In this document: positions 42,638 to 55,460 of the stretch, piece after piece
Numbering within the stretch: position 1 is the first letter of the stretch
How the letters are laid out: each line of letters begins with the position of its first letter
NCBI GenBank assembly: GCA_025738555.1
Contig: JAOVFP010000013.1
Location: forward strand, 2,976,001-3,040,000
Direction: 5' to 3'
Origin: Cyathus striatus
Taxonomy: Eukaryota > Basidiomycota > Agaricomycetes > Agaricales > Nidulariaceae
Length of the DNA stretch: 64,000 nucleotides
Notes under the pieces: model-generated
The model's database searches: none
The model's input: the letters and a program-made list of their open reading frames with translations, nothing else
What the model was told of the DNA's origin: nothing
Position numbers and translations under genes: made by a program

Positions 42638-44204
42638 TCATACTCTTCCAGGCCACCACCTCTTCTTGTGATGTCCGTCCTTGTGTCGATCAAGGCCAGA
42701 AGCTATAAAGAAAAACAACAGGTAAATCTTCTATTCCTACTATCATTATCAGATATGAAAAGAATCGAATACGTACAAGCATCAACAGGATAAGGGTCTG
42801 ATACAATAACCCACGATTTAGAAACGTGAGAGAAATACAAAATGATAAATCACGTACATTTTTCAGAAGACCTACGAACGCGGTGATGATGATGATCGTA
42901 ATGATTCGGGGCTATAGCATGAAAGGTGCGCATTAATGTTGACCAAACCGAGCCTCGCAGACGAGACAGCTTACGAGACAAGGTATAACCTGGAGAAGGT
43001 AGATCCGGATATGAAGGGGGTGGATGCACAGTGTAGTCTGTCCTCTGATTATTAATATTATAGGGTAACTGTGTTGTAGCGGGTTGCGGAACTGAAGATA
43101 TATAATTTCGAGAACCTTGGATCATCTGTCGATGATCTGAGCGCTGAGGCTGAGAAGAATGTCGAATGCCCGGAGATTGGGGAAGATAACCACGGGGACC
43201 GGAAGCTTGTTCAATACCGTTAATAGTATGAACTGTCCGACCGTCCGCATAGGTTCTCGTAACATGCTCATTTCCCTGACAGTGAAAGAATGTTAAAATT
43301 AAGCATAAAATGGGGCACAAAACAATCCTCGGAGTTGCTTACCTCAAAATCGCGTCTCTTGTGAATGGTCGTCGTCACACCATTCACAGAACTTGTCATG
43401 TACGATTCATTCAACCAGTGTCCTTGTGAACCTTCCATAGAACCAGGTTCTATGAAACCAGAGGCGTGTGAATCAAAAGAAGGCATTGAGGGAAACATAC
43501 TGTCAGCCATCATAGCATGCATAACATTATGCATCTGCACAAATGGATCATTTTCGAAGAAGGATGGTGCAGAACGGTGATGGTGAGTATAGCGAGAGGG
43601 ACGAGGGAAAAATTCAGGAAAGACAGAGTTGAACAAGGTAAATGGATCAGTGAATGCAAATGAAGCAAATTGATGATGAGGGAGCGACAAGAATGGATCA
43701 TCGAATGGGTCATGCCGATAGTACTGGGGATAATCCCGTGCCTGTGGTCGACTACCACCTGGGCGCGGGTAGTAATCGTTCTGATTAGGTTCCGGAGGTG
43801 GCCACACTCCGTGCATATCATATTCCTAAGTGTGTTAGTCAGTAGGAGTTTGGGAGAAAAGACCATCGATAGGACTTACCTTTCTCTTTGAGGAATCACT
43901 TAATATTTCGTAGGCATTGTTTACCTGCAGTACAGGGAGAGGCGTAAGACGAACATGCGGAGCATCGAGGGACAGAGCTGCGCACCTTCCGAAACTGTTC
44001 CTCGGCTGCTGATTTCTGTGCAGGAGTTGCATTTGGAACCCTGTCAGGATGTGTTGCGAGAGCCTTTTTCTTGTATGCCTTGCGAACTGTAGAAGCGATA
44101 TGAGAGGGTGTGGGGTAATGCTATTAAACAGCGAAAATAGGCATACTCTGTTCTGGGGTAGCGTCCTTGGATAATTCAAGCACCTCATAGAGATCGGAGG
44201 CCAT
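42638..44204 (-). CDS. J-domain (DnaJ/Hsp40) co-chaperone (7 exons, 396 aa)
   Basis: Exons: 44204-44147, 44086-43986, 43924-43880, 43825-43343, 43275-42858, 42797-42777, 42702-42638. The J-domain fills residues 1-68: DLYEVLELSKDATPEQI, the Hsp70-stimulating HPD at 32-34 (THPDRV) and NNAYEILSDSSKRKEYD. The rest lacks the zinc-binding CXXCXGXG repeats and clear G/F region, so it is a class III (DNAJC-like) protein. It carries several DPF tripeptides (DPFDDPFLSL, DPFTLF, DPFVQM) and His-rich and Tyr/Pro-rich stretches. The 3' end uses a 21-nt exon followed by a basic tail (HHKKRWWPGRV). The client protein is unknown. It shares a 286-bp divergent promoter with the kinase gene at 44491. Confidence 0.85.
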
Positions 44205-44490
44205 GACTGTAGCAGACGAACAGTGCAAACTCGAGTGAGAATGGTTGAGACTAGAAGATTGAAGTGGATGCTAACAGCAGCGGTTAAGTACAATGTAGTA
44301 GGAAGGAAAGTTCTGTACATGCGCCCCACAGCCGGTAAATAATGATATAATCGACTCGGTGCCTAAAGCGGAAATGAATTGACAGTGTAGGTGAAATATA
44401 ATTACTCCAAGTCACTTTATCTCTCTAATCCATCTTTCGTTCTTTCCATTCAGGTCATCCCATCTTTTCATCTCCTTTTACTTTCCTTCA

Positions 44491-45433
<943 letters not shown>

Positions 45434-45710
45434 TCCTAGCATTGCGTTAAAAGAACATTTATCACAAGAACATTACCAATTGGAATACATTGTATACTAA
45501 TGATAGGTACTAAGTACATAGTCTGGAAAATCATTATATCCACGGTGGCACATACATGGTTAATATATTTTAGATAGTTTTCAAAAGACATTGGTATACT
45601 CGTGGGAATATTATTATCGAACACTATTTTCGTATCTATACTTCCAAGTTGCACTCATGTTACCTTCCAAAAGTTCCACTTCTACATGAAATTCGCATCC
45701 CATATCTAAA

Positions 45711-47545
45711 ATGCGTATTCAAGAAACTGTTTTATGCACCGTCTCCCCGTCTGCGACAAACCCTGGTCCAGGTTTCATCACCATTCATGACATAGGAACA
45801 GGTGCTTCCCTTGCAACATTCAAACAGACAAATTCCCTATCGAACTGCACTGCGTTTCACAATACGAGGGACGCACAAGGCGGTTTTGTTCTTGCTGCGC
45901 AACGGGATAGATCCATTATCAACGTGTATACCTTCCAAAAGGTTACAGTTTCTTGACACAACACGCTTTTGCAGTGTTCTGACTCTAAAACTAGGATCAA
46001 ATACACTTAAAAATTGTTCTTCCAGAAAAATTAACATGCACTGCTGTAGATGACAATGGTGACTATTGTGCCGGTGGAACTGCCCAGGGGAGAATATATC
46101 TTTGGGAGGTACTTGCATTCACCGCAGTCTCCGATTTCTCATATAAGTTAACATTTAATTCTTATAGATAGCTTCCGGAATCCTGTACAGTGTATGGGAT
46201 GCTCACTATCGTCAGGTAAATGTGTTGAGATTCACCAGGGACGGGGCAGCATTGGTTTCTGGAAGTGATGACTCTGGCGTAAGCGTCTGGTCCGTAGCGA
46301 GGTCAATATGACCTTCCTCTCCATTTCGTTCGCGTGGCTTATGCTTTATTTCATAAAGACTGGTTGACGACTCCTCTCAAAGTGAATTACCGGCACCTTA
46401 CTGCACGCTGTCCGATCACACATTGCCAATTACCGACATAGTATGCGGTGTGGGACCCTTTCCCAAGTGCCGGATTCTTACATCCTCAGTGGATCACTCG
46501 GTGAAGGTGAACCTAATAAAGTTTTTTCGGCTGTTTTGTTCTTACCCCATGCAAGGTGTGGGACTTGTCCTCAAGAACACTGCTTACCAGTTTCCAGTTC
46601 CCGCAGCCAATATCTTTTCTAGCATGGGACATTACCGAACGCCTGTTCTTTGCAGCCTCCGCAAATGGCTCAGTACATCAGGTGAATATGTTCCGAGAGC
46701 GTGAATCCAAGTTTGGTGACCGCGTCATGGAAGCCATTGGGGGAGCCGGTGTTACAGACATCATTCGCGTGGAGTATGACAATACTGAAGCAAAGAAAAA
46801 GAGGTTTATTTCAGTCGGGTTGCGTCTTCTTCATAATCGACCGTGTATTGCTTGCTTATGAGTTTCTCAGACAACCCATTTCTGCCATTACAATCTCTTT
46901 GACTTCATCCCTACTGCTGATCGGTACCACGGATGGATTAATCTACTTATACGATATTGCCACCCACCAATTATTGCGAACGATCTCAGCATACAAGGGA
47001 TTTCTCATATCATATCTGGCCACCATGCTCAAGCCACCAGACTTGATAGGACACATTGATCTTAATCTCAAAGTTGGAAGTGCAGCAGATGCAAAAGACG
47101 TGATTCCCGTAAAGCCTTTAGTACCGTTTCATAGAATACGAGATGAAAAGGCACGTAGTGTGCACGAGGTTTCCATGCTTCTCCCAGCTGTAAATGCGGT
47201 GCGTAGTGTCAAACTTTCACAGTCGATCCGTACTTACTGGAACAGACACACTGGGACGAATCATCATGTTATTCCGAGGAAGAACTCTTACGCGACTACG
47301 CATTCTTTATGGACCCAACTGCTGGTCCTGTTTCAGGATCAGGGCCCAATCCCGCTGCTTTAACGTCACGGGTGGGCGAACTCGAAGCCGAAGTGGAGAG
47401 TCTCCGAACTCAATTAAGCAAGGCTAAGGGTGTCAACGATAAGATGTGGGATACCGTTGTTCAGCGGTTGATCGGAAAAGACGAAGAGAACGGCTTAGAA
47501 GAGGTAGATGGACAAAGGAGAAGAAAACGAGGACGTGGTATGTGA
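45711..47545 (+). CDS. IPI3: WD40 pre-rRNA processing factor IPI3 / WDR18 type (7 exons, 505 aa)
   Basis: Exons 45711-45941, 45995-46108, 46168-46301, 46359-46506, 46556-46818, 46871-47198, 47246-47545. WD repeats are recognisable from GRIYLWEIASG, LVSGSDDSGVSVWSVAR, ILTSSVDHSVKVWDLSSRTL and LLIGTTDGLIYLYDIAT. The junction to a C-terminal coiled coil (RVGELEAEVESLRTQLSKA) and basic tail (RRRKRGRGM) is typical of Ipi3. With Rix1 and Ipi1 it acts in nuclear 60S pre-ribosome maturation and ITS2 processing; the human counterpart is WDR18. The start ATG at 45711 gives the family-like short leader before the first blade. Confidence 0.88.
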
Positions 47546-48184
47546 TCGTCCTCGGTTTTGTGTTGTGTGCTGTTTCCAAATAGCAAATTGGTTATACTAT
47601 CTGGTGTCTAATAGGATAATATCCAGTGTAACTTAGTAACTATCACTGGGTTTACATTTCTATCCCTGCTACTGCTGAACCTGAACAAAATTCCATATTC
47701 AGATGCACACGTGTGTCCGTCTTCCTTTCCGCTTTTTCAATTGCATTTTGCTAATCAAACACTAATAGTAAAATTTGATGTTATCCAGTCACTCGATAAC
47801 TACTATGAGCAAAGTTTATGCGAGGTCCGTCCAGAAAGGATGTATGTCGGATGAAATGTGGTTGTACTCCATTCAGTTTTCGTTGGTCTGTATTCGATGA
47901 CACAGATAGAACGACCCTTTATCCGTTGTTGGAATGTTACAGATTCTGCCGTCAGCGTGTTCAACACCCGAAAGCGCTCCATGATTAACATTTGAAGAGA
48001 CAGGTATATTCTCGGATTTGTGAAGCTCTTGCGAAATATCTCACATAGTAAATACAAAACCTCCGCCGAATCTTCGCAATTCAGAGTATGCAACAATGAC
48101 ATACCCTGAGCATGATTTTCTTCCGCATATGCTACGCGCCTTTATAAACCACCAGATCCTTTAACTGTAGCATCCTGAACAAGG
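47546..48184. other. Promoter region of the AA9 gene
   Basis: No supported gene; a 99-codon minus-strand frame at 47803-48102 is unsupported. The proximal part contains the TATA box listed separately. Confidence 0.45.
48143..48148 (+). promoter_or_regulatory. TATA box of the AA9 gene
   Basis: TATAAA in the context CCTTTATAAACC, 37 bp before the start codon. It is close to the ATG, so the 5' UTR would be very short; a strong TATA is common in induced secreted-enzyme genes. Confidence 0.5.
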
Positions 48185-49264
48185 ATGGCGTTAAAAACCT
48201 TTGTTTTCGTCGCATCACTGGCTACCTCTATACTTGCTCACACCACGATTTGGGGTGTGTGGGTTAACGGTGTTGATCAAGGCGATGGTCGCAATCTCTA
48301 TGTATGTATACTACCACCCGTCTGCAATCCATTGGAATAAGATAACGAGAAGCTAATAGATCAGATCGCCGCCGAACAATAACCCAGTAAAGGACCTTAC
48401 GTCGGATGCGATGGCTTGCAACGTGAATAATCGAGGTACGTTTTCGTTGTACTGCAGACATCCCGGTTTCCCAACATGGGGCGTAGCTGTTCCTCAGAGC
48501 ATTCCGGTCGAAGCTGGAGACGAACTGACATTCGAATGGTACCACGATGAGTATATGCGCTCAATTCTGACATTCCCTACCCAAATGTTGACTACAGTAT
48601 GTAAGACGAGATGATGACATTATTGCATCTTCCCATCATGGACCGAGTACGTATTGCTTGACTTGTACCACAGACATACCTCTTACGTCGGTTTTGTGCA
48701 CACGCAGTTGCTGTGTACATCGCCCCAGCGTCTTCCAACGGTACTGGCCCTGTGTGGGTCAAGATTTTCGAAGATGCCTACACAACCTCGTGGGCTGTAG
48801 ATCGTCTTATAACGTCTCATGGCCAACACAGCGTCGTTGTCCCCGATCTTCCTGCTGGCGATTATCTATTCCGCGGTAGATATGGTTCCTTATAGTATGA
48901 TCTTGCACTGAAAGTATATTTCTCAGCTGAGATTATTGCATTACACGAAGCCGATGTCCTATATTCCCAGAACAACCTTCGTGGAGCTCAGTTCTACATG
49001 AGCTGTGTGCAAATTACAGTGAGTTCGAACGGGACTGACACTCCGCCCGGTGTGGCTGAATTCCCTGGTAAATAACTAAATGCTGTGACAAATGTTATGC
49101 GATAATTTTACTGACTTTTCTTAGGGACTTACACCGATTCAACACCCGGAATTGTCTGGAACCTGTACATCGATCAAGATCCTGCAGGATATCAACCACC
49201 TGGTCCAACAGTGTGGGAAGATGCCATTGGTGGATCAATTGCACAAGTCGGCACTATTTCTTAA
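48185..49264 (+). CDS. Secreted AA9 lytic polysaccharide monooxygenase (7 exons, 248 aa)
   Basis: Exons 48185-48301, 48360-48435, 48487-48550, 48606-48646, 48708-48875, 48927-49067, 49125-49264. The signal peptide is residues 1-18, leaving His19 as the mature N terminus ([11 protein letters not shown]). The copper brace is His19 plus His96 or His97 in IIASSHHGP, with axial Tyr179 and the supporting Gln177 in GAQFYMSC. Other family marks are [33 protein letters not shown] and [22 protein letters not shown]9 enzymes oxidatively cleave cellulose or hemicellulose with copper and hydrogen peroxide or oxygen, fitting a saprotrophic lifestyle. There is no cellulose-binding module; the C terminus ends shortly after [13 protein letters not shown]. 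Confidence 0.95.
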
Positions 49265-49876
49265 AGTCAAATCGCACGAGGACAATTGCTATGGAAGTCA
49301 TCTTATGAACAAATGTAACTAAGTAGATCGATAGTGAACTATTTCTCTATATGCATCAGCTTCGAAGAATACCGATCACCGAAGAAAGCTTTGGAAGACG
49401 GGGACGGCCCAGAAGCTTGTCCCCGCACAAGCAACAAATATGTAATGTACAATTTGTGATTTGGCCGGGATGGAATAACAAATAAGCTTCATGGGTGGAG
49501 AGGCGTTAACGCCGTGGCTCGTCTAGGATGTATTTGGAATAAAATATGCCAGTTGGGAGCAAAGCTATTATAAGTTATTGCAAAGGATGTAATCATGTAT
49601 AGTGTACCTTTTGGACTGGACTTTCGGTGAGACAGTGTGGGTCGCTCTGGTCATGTCGAGATTCAAATGGATTGTTTATGCCGGTCGGGCACAGTGCTAC
49701 CGGCAAGCTGCAACTTAGCGAGACATAAATTGCCATATTCGGAAATGCGGGGAAAGTCTGCGTGGCCTTATGAACGCCGCAACCCTTCTCATACTCTCAT
49801 CCTCCCATCCCCTTACTTGCCATTCCACTCTTCCAGTTTCCAGTAACAACTCTCTCTCAACACCTCGTCTAGAATC
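49265..49876. other. Intergenic
   Basis: 3' flank of the AA9 gene and 5' flank of the TMEM14 gene. A 69-codon frame at 49637-49846 is unsupported. C/T-rich just before the next start codon. Confidence 0.45.
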
Positions 49877-50367
49877 ATGGTCAGTCCTCTGCTCCGTCTC
49901 TAATCCTCCTTATCTTACTATCAACCACGTCTTATTAGTCTGCTATCCCTGCGTACACCATGGGAACTCTATGCGTTGTTGGTGGAATTACTGGTTTTGC
50001 AAGAACACGTTCTGTGCCTTCGTTGGTTGCTGGTGTCGGGTGAGTTCAAGCGAGGTTGTATGTCCTATTTTACTAATACTCATATTACATAGCGTTGGTT
50101 TGCTATACCTTTGGAGTGCTGATTCCATTCGCAAGGGCACCGCAAATGGGCTGGAGGCTGCTTTAGGTGCGATCCTTTGATATTAATCACGTCTCAGTGG
50201 GATGGTGCTGAATTTTACATATCTACTCGCCAGGTGCCTCTGCACTTCTCCTCCTTTCCTCCATTCCACGAGTCACAAAAGGACCCGTACCCGCCGTTTT
50301 GGCTACTACATCAGCAGGAGCTGGCTTCTATTATGCCAAAACTCTATACAACATTCGTGGACACTAA
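49877..50367 (+). CDS. TMEM14-family small membrane protein (4 exons, 103 aa)
   Basis: Exons 49877-49879, 49939-50039, 50093-50166, 50234-50367. The first coding exon is only the ATG. The product has four hydrophobic helices with the family's Gly-rich pattern: AYTMGTLCVVGGITGFARTR, SLVAGVGVGLLYLWSA, GLEAALGASALLLLSSI and VLATTSAGAGFYYAKTLY. TMEM14 proteins sit in mitochondrial or other membranes; mammalian TMEM14C aids protoporphyrinogen import for haem synthesis, but the fungal role is not established. The intron right after the ATG makes this gene easy to miss in automatic annotation. Confidence 0.88.
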
Positions 50368-51284
50368 GTGTTTCACCTTATACCCTCCCTCAATTTGTAT
50401 CTTTTGTACTACGACTGTAAGTATCTTGGTATCACACGGATTGTTTGCACGTGCCACTATCGCGAGTTATTCCTAAATTTGGATCATTTTTAATGATGGT
50501 TGTTACAAGCTGTTGCAACTATGTTCAACGGAAGATGACACCGATTTTGCATGTGCATCAGTCAGAGAATGCAAAGTTTCATTCAAGCTTCAACGTTTCA
50601 ACTTTTATTCTTGGCTGCTAGCTTACTTATATGGAGGTTGATGAATCACATTGCGCGAGCGCTAGGGATTTGGACTTTGGTTATGAATCAATCTGGGGGC
50701 ATGAGTAAGTTACATCCCTTTGCGATGTGAAAAACTTGTAGTCGCTTCTTTACACATTAGATGCTTTAGCTCGTTGCATTTTTTTTTCCTACAGAAGGAT
50801 ACACGCGTCAATCCAGATTCTACCGGCTATTCGTAGGTGGAGAAGCAGCTCCTAACGGAAGCTAAGTATTTGCTAAGTATCTCCAGCTGACCAATATCTA
50901 CCACTACCCGCGTCCTCATCGTGTGCCATAGCGGATTTATCGGACCGGCGCTTAAGAAATGAGCTTTTGAACTATTCACATCATTTCCCGCTGACCTTTT
51001 TTGTATTGCAATGAAGAGGAGAATGGATGGAATACAAGCATTTTACCGCACAGAGGTGGTTTATGGTTAAACTGAGTAAACGAGACTCGTTTCTGGTGTC
51101 CCGCCGATCACAAAATGGAACCAAAACTCTAATGCCGATCGCCCGATTTTCTTTCCGGTTCGACTGAGGTCACTTCGTCCCATTATTTCAAATCTGACTT
51201 TCAAGCACGTTCGCATGATGCGGAGTTCCGTTACCTATATACTTGCCTCTTTGCAATCTTCTTCCAAGCCTCTTTAGTTGCGTT
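50368..51284. other. Intergenic
   Basis: About 0.9 kb with no coding potential recognised. AT-rich first half, then the upstream region of the PQ-loop gene with a C/T-rich tract near 51245-51275. Confidence 0.5.
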
Positions 51285-52383
51285 ATGCCGTTTTCTAACA
51301 ATGTTGCAGAACAAGTCTTTGGAACTATAGGTAGGCGACGTTCATATATCTTCATCATAATGTACTAATCACGGGCTCCTTTAAAAGGCACCATCTGCTG
51401 GACTGCTCAGATGCTTCCGCAGGTGTGGAAGAGCTGGAGGGAAAAGTCAACAGATGGCTTGTCTCAATGGCTCGTGTGCGCATTATCCCGTGCTTAATGT
51501 ATCTCTTTCAATCTCACATTTTTATCTATCAGTTTGTTGTGGGGGATTGCGTCTGTGTTCCAAGGCATGTATGCGATTGTCCAAAATATCAATATTCCCC
51601 TCATTGTCCAGCCACAACTCTTCGGATTCTTGACCTTGTTATCATGGGGCCAGGTACACTTTTTCTTGTCTGGTAGCCAGTACTCGCCTTATTGTTATAT
51701 AGTGTCAATACTACGGTGTCAAGAGATCCTTAATGGTTACGTTTATAATGACGATCTCTGTCATCGCGGTCTGTGGTGGCTTAGAAGCCGGGTTAATCTT
51801 TGCTGTTCGACCTTCACATGATCTCGGCAATAAAACAGCAACAAATGTCTTCGGAATTCTAGCATCCGTTCTTATATCCATCGCGCTGTTTCCGCAGTAT
51901 TACGAAATTTACAAGTATAAGGAGGTGATCGGGTTATCTCTTGTGTTTATCACTGTCGACCTTCTTGGTGGAGTATTCAACGACCTATCCCTCATATTTA
52001 AGGAGGAGCTGGATGTCATCGCTCTCATTTGCTATACCTTGGTCATTGTGCGTGCTTTCTCATATATAATATACAAGTCGCTATATAAACTATTCCATTT
52101 ACAGGTGTTGGATGGTGTTATCATCATTGCGGCTCTCATTCTTAACCCTCGCGCACGCAAGAGACGAGAACAAGAAACTGTACAGGCAACACTTGAAACA
52201 TCTACATTTGCCAATTCACTGTCTAAGCTTGATAGTACGATAAGAGCAGCAGGCGATAAACTTCTTTTGCCAGATGCTTCAAGTTTCCCGCCCACGCCGC
52301 ATCAGATTACACGTGCACCATCAGTAACTTCGACCGTTGTTGTTCACGGATGGCAGGAAGCTGAGGAAGGAAAGATTAATTAG
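51285..52383 (+). CDS. PQ-loop repeat membrane protein (5 exons, 292 aa)
   Basis: Exons 51285-51330, 51388-51475, 51533-51653, 51703-52047, 52105-52383. Two PQ-loop motifs are clear: MLPQVWKSWREKSTDGLS (residues ~24-41) and LFPQYYEIYKYKEVIGLS (~155-172), each starting a three-helix half as in the seven-helix PQ-loop/SWEET fold. SWG and CQYYGV mark the second and third helices. Members include vacuolar basic amino acid exporters and MPDU1-like proteins; the exact substrate cannot be assigned. The C-terminal ~70 residues are a hydrophilic tail. Donor GTGCGC at 51476 was chosen over one two bases earlier because only it keeps phase. Confidence 0.85.
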
Positions 52384-52668
52384 ATCACCTTAAACCTCAA
52401 ATTTGTTTCTTTACAAATACCCGAGAAAAGACTCGAGCTAGAGGCATTATACGCACATATAATATGATGATCAACACTGAAATGACCGACGATCGTCCGA
52501 CTTTTAGCGATAAGGAGTTATAATTAAGTAAGAGAATTAATCCACGTATTATTGTATACAGCTTCTGGATATCAAAGTCATAAGCACAAGGTATTTAATG
52601 AAATGAGCAGAGGATATATAGTAACACTTGCGGCAATGCTCCCTACGAGTATGGTAACGGTATTTAAC

Positions 52669-53852
52669 TTAAAGACCCCTGTGACTCTTTCCCTTTCCAG
52701 TGGAATCCCCATAACCGCCTATGGCGCGTTCTTCGTCACTAACCACAGTGCTACTGGTATCAGTACCAGGTTTCCTAGACGATGTAGAGGGAGCATACGC
52801 CGTCAAGTCATCCTCGTCAAATAAGACTTCTTCTTCGATCTCCTTCGCTGTAGATGTCATACCGAGCTTTGACTTTCGAGGGGGCTGGCGACCAGGTGCG
52901 CTGACAAAGTCAGCGAAACTGGATACTGAGCCGTTTTGCGTATGACTCAGACTTCTACGATGACCGGTGGCAGAGGTGGGAGTGCGTAAAGGAACACGAT
53001 AGAAGTCTTCGATTTCTTCCTCTTCATCTGGCAGTCCCAAGGATGTATCATATGCATTATGTGTGGAAGAAGAAACAGCGGGTACAGGACGAGAAAGAGG
53101 GAGCGAGCGATAAGAGCCTTTGCGAAGATGTGAGGCATACGAATAAAGGAGAAGAGCAAAGTAAATCTAAGCGAGGAACGAGTTAGGGATAAAGGTAAGC
53201 AGTGCAGAGTTGGAAGGAAGCACCTTGGAAAGCCAAGCGACTGTAAGAACAAAAGCAGCGGTTCCTTTTTCGTGATTCCAAATAGCCATGGCAGCGGCTT
53301 CACGTTCTGCATCAGTGAGATTCAGATGACCGACTCCACTGTCCATGACTGCTTTCTGGGCATCTGAGTTGGCAATGCGGCGACCATCATGAGGAGTCCA
53401 GAGCCACCACACGAGGGCAAAGAAGACGGTCCATGTTGTGGATAGGATGTGATCGGCGAAAAAGAGGTGGGCAAAGTAGAGTGTTTGCTTAGGGTCCTCC
53501 TACGGGTACAAGTCAGTAAGAGAGCTCGGGTGAAGGAACACTGGATTCGGACCTCTTTCACAGCGCGCAAACCCCATGCGAGGGCGACGAGGGCAATGAC
53601 TGAGTAAATGTAGAGACTAAGCTGGGCAAAGGAATTGACGGCGCCAGTCAAGACAGCAATGAGACCATACACGCCGGCGACTTTGTTGAGCAACTAAATA
53701 TATAAAGAATTAAGAGGAAAGGAGAAAGAAAAGGAGAAAGAGATGCTGACAGTAAAGAGAAGGACGACGGTGACGCCTGTCTTGAGATCGAGGAGGCCGA
53801 GGAAGGAGGAGAATGGCCAGAGACGCCATTCGGGACGGAGGGTGAGCTTCAT
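52669..53852 (-). CDS. KEI1: Inositolphosphorylceramide synthase regulatory subunit KEI1 (4 exons, 338 aa)
   Basis: Exons 53852-53751, 53693-53553, 53499-53224, 53166-52669. The family signature is strong: RPEWRLWPFSSFLGLLDLKTG, LLNKVAGVYGLIAVLTGA, EDPKQTLYFAHLFFADH and WWLWTPHDGRRIANSDAQK. Four hydrophobic helices are followed by a ~150-residue Ser-rich cytosolic tail (YAPSTSSRKPGTDTSS). In yeast Kei1 partners the catalytic subunit Aur1 in the Golgi to make inositolphosphorylceramide and is cleaved by Kex2 late in the secretory pathway. Intron phases are all zero. Its start codon lies 185 bp from the divergent eIF4E-family gene. Confidence 0.93.
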
Positions 53853-54037
53853 GGTGGATGGTTGAGACTCTGAGGAAGAGGGGAGGAGGGTTGAAAGGGA
53901 TGGATTACGTAATTCATGATTCAAGAATGAGAAATCTGTTTCTACTTTGTTTCTACTTTAAATTTCTAGTTGTACTTTGTCGTTGGCCTTATAACTTAAC
54001 ATATTTCATCTTTATTCTCTGTTTTCTGTCGATACCC

Positions 54038-55171
54038 ATGGCACACACCGCCTACTTCTCAAACCACTCCTCCTCTCGCTTTCTCCCCACCTCCCCCAAC
54101 CCCCAGCACCAGCACCCTCCCCTAACCCCTCTGCTCCCCCTTCGTCCCCAGCTCGCTCACGTCTCCCCTCCTCCAAGCACTTCTCCACCTCCCTCACCAA
54201 CCAACCCTCCCCAGAGCGCTCCCGCTCAAAAGACGCCGTCTCTCCCAACTCCGCCCCCTCCTCAATTTCCCATCCCCTCAGAAACACGTATGTTCGTACT
54301 TTGTCCAGCGCGCTTGAATCCCTTGTCTCCTGACCCATCCGCTGCTCTTCAGATGGGTCTTTTGGTTCCGTCAGCAACGCACTCCCGGTAACAAAATTAT
54401 AAGCTACGAAGAAGGCATAAAGAAGATTTCTGCCTTTAGCTCCGTAAGCCATCCTCTTGCTCCATTCAGTTTTCATCTTATCTTGCTCCCTCGTTTATCA
54501 GGTCGAATCTTTCTGGTCTCTATGGACTCACCTCTCCCCCCCTTCGGCCCTCCTACCCACCACCGACTATCTTCTCTTCCACTCTGGCGTCCGTCGTCCC
54601 GTCTGGGAGGATCCCCTCAACCTCCCAGGCGGTAAGTGGATCATTCGCCTCAGGAAAGGCGTAGCAGACCGTATCTGGGAAGATCTCGTGTTGGCTATCA
54701 TTGGCGACCAGTTTGATGATTGTCGCTCCACCCTCCCTTCCTCTGAGAAACAGAACGGTGCTGCCAGCGCCAATGGCGACAACGCCGCCAATTCCGAGGA
54801 TGGGGGCGAGCCAACGCCGTGGCCAGAGATTTGTGGCTGCACTATCAGCGTAAGGCAGAGCGAAGATATCATCAGCTTGTGGAATAGGGTCGATGGTGAT
54901 ACCAAGCTCAGAGAGAAGATCAGGTACGTATGCTGTAATTCCATCATGCCTATTGTTTACTCATTTCATTTGACTTCTTCAAGGGACACACTCAAAAAAG
55001 TACTCAACTTGCCTCCGTCCACCATTATGGAATATAAGTCCAATAATGGTCTGTTGTGTTCAGTAGTGTATTTCTGCATAATCTAACCATTCTCTAGACT
55101 CGATGCAGGACAAATCAAGCTTCCGCAATTCTGCAATTGACCGTTCGTCGCTAGTTACACCCCACTCTTGA
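54038..55171 (+). CDS. eIF4E-family cap-binding protein, 4EHP/eIF4E2-like (5 exons, ~300 aa)
   Basis: Exons 54038-54287, 54353-54443, 54502-54923, 54984-55048, 55098-55171. Cap-binding core: NTWVFWFRQQRTPG, SYEEGIKKISAFSSVESFWS, SGVRRPVWEDPLNLPGGKW, IIRLRKGVADRIWEDLVLAI and ISVRQSEDIISLWNR. The long Ser/Pro-rich N terminus and WVFWFR, in place of the classical WTLWF, fit the eIF4E2/4EHP-like class that tunes translation of chosen mRNAs. Exon 1 does not join the core in its own frame. Either a base is missing in the C runs near 54091-54103, or a 56-nt intron (54161-54216 approximately) with a weak GTCTCC donor is removed. I favour the missing base because the shifted frame (SPARSRLPSSKHFST) looks more protein-like. 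Confidence 0.85.
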
Positions 55172-55460
55172 CACCGCTCTGATGGAGGCCATGCGGTGTC
55201 AAGTGGCGTAGTAAATAGGTCCTCTACTAATATGTAGTTCACAACTGTCTTGGACGAGAATTTATTAAGCCTTCTTGGAGCGTGCTCACTGCTCAACTAT
55301 GAAACAAGACCTAGATAATCTAAGTGTCTCCCCGAGGTCACGTGGGTGATTTGTGATCCCGACCAAAGTGAGTTAAACCCGACGCTTGTCTCATCGCTGC
55401 GGTCAAGTTTCTGTCAGCAGGGTAGTCATAAATACAGCCAACTGAGATATTGCTATACTT
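55172..55460. other. Intergenic
   Basis: Short region between two plus-strand genes; holds the terminator of the eIF4E-like gene and the promoter of the reductase. A minus-strand frame at 55060-55296 is unsupported. Confidence 0.5.

Noticed and set aside
47803..48102. 99-codon minus-strand frame upstream of the AA9 gene
   Set aside because: No motif, and it overlaps the expected promoter; treated as chance.
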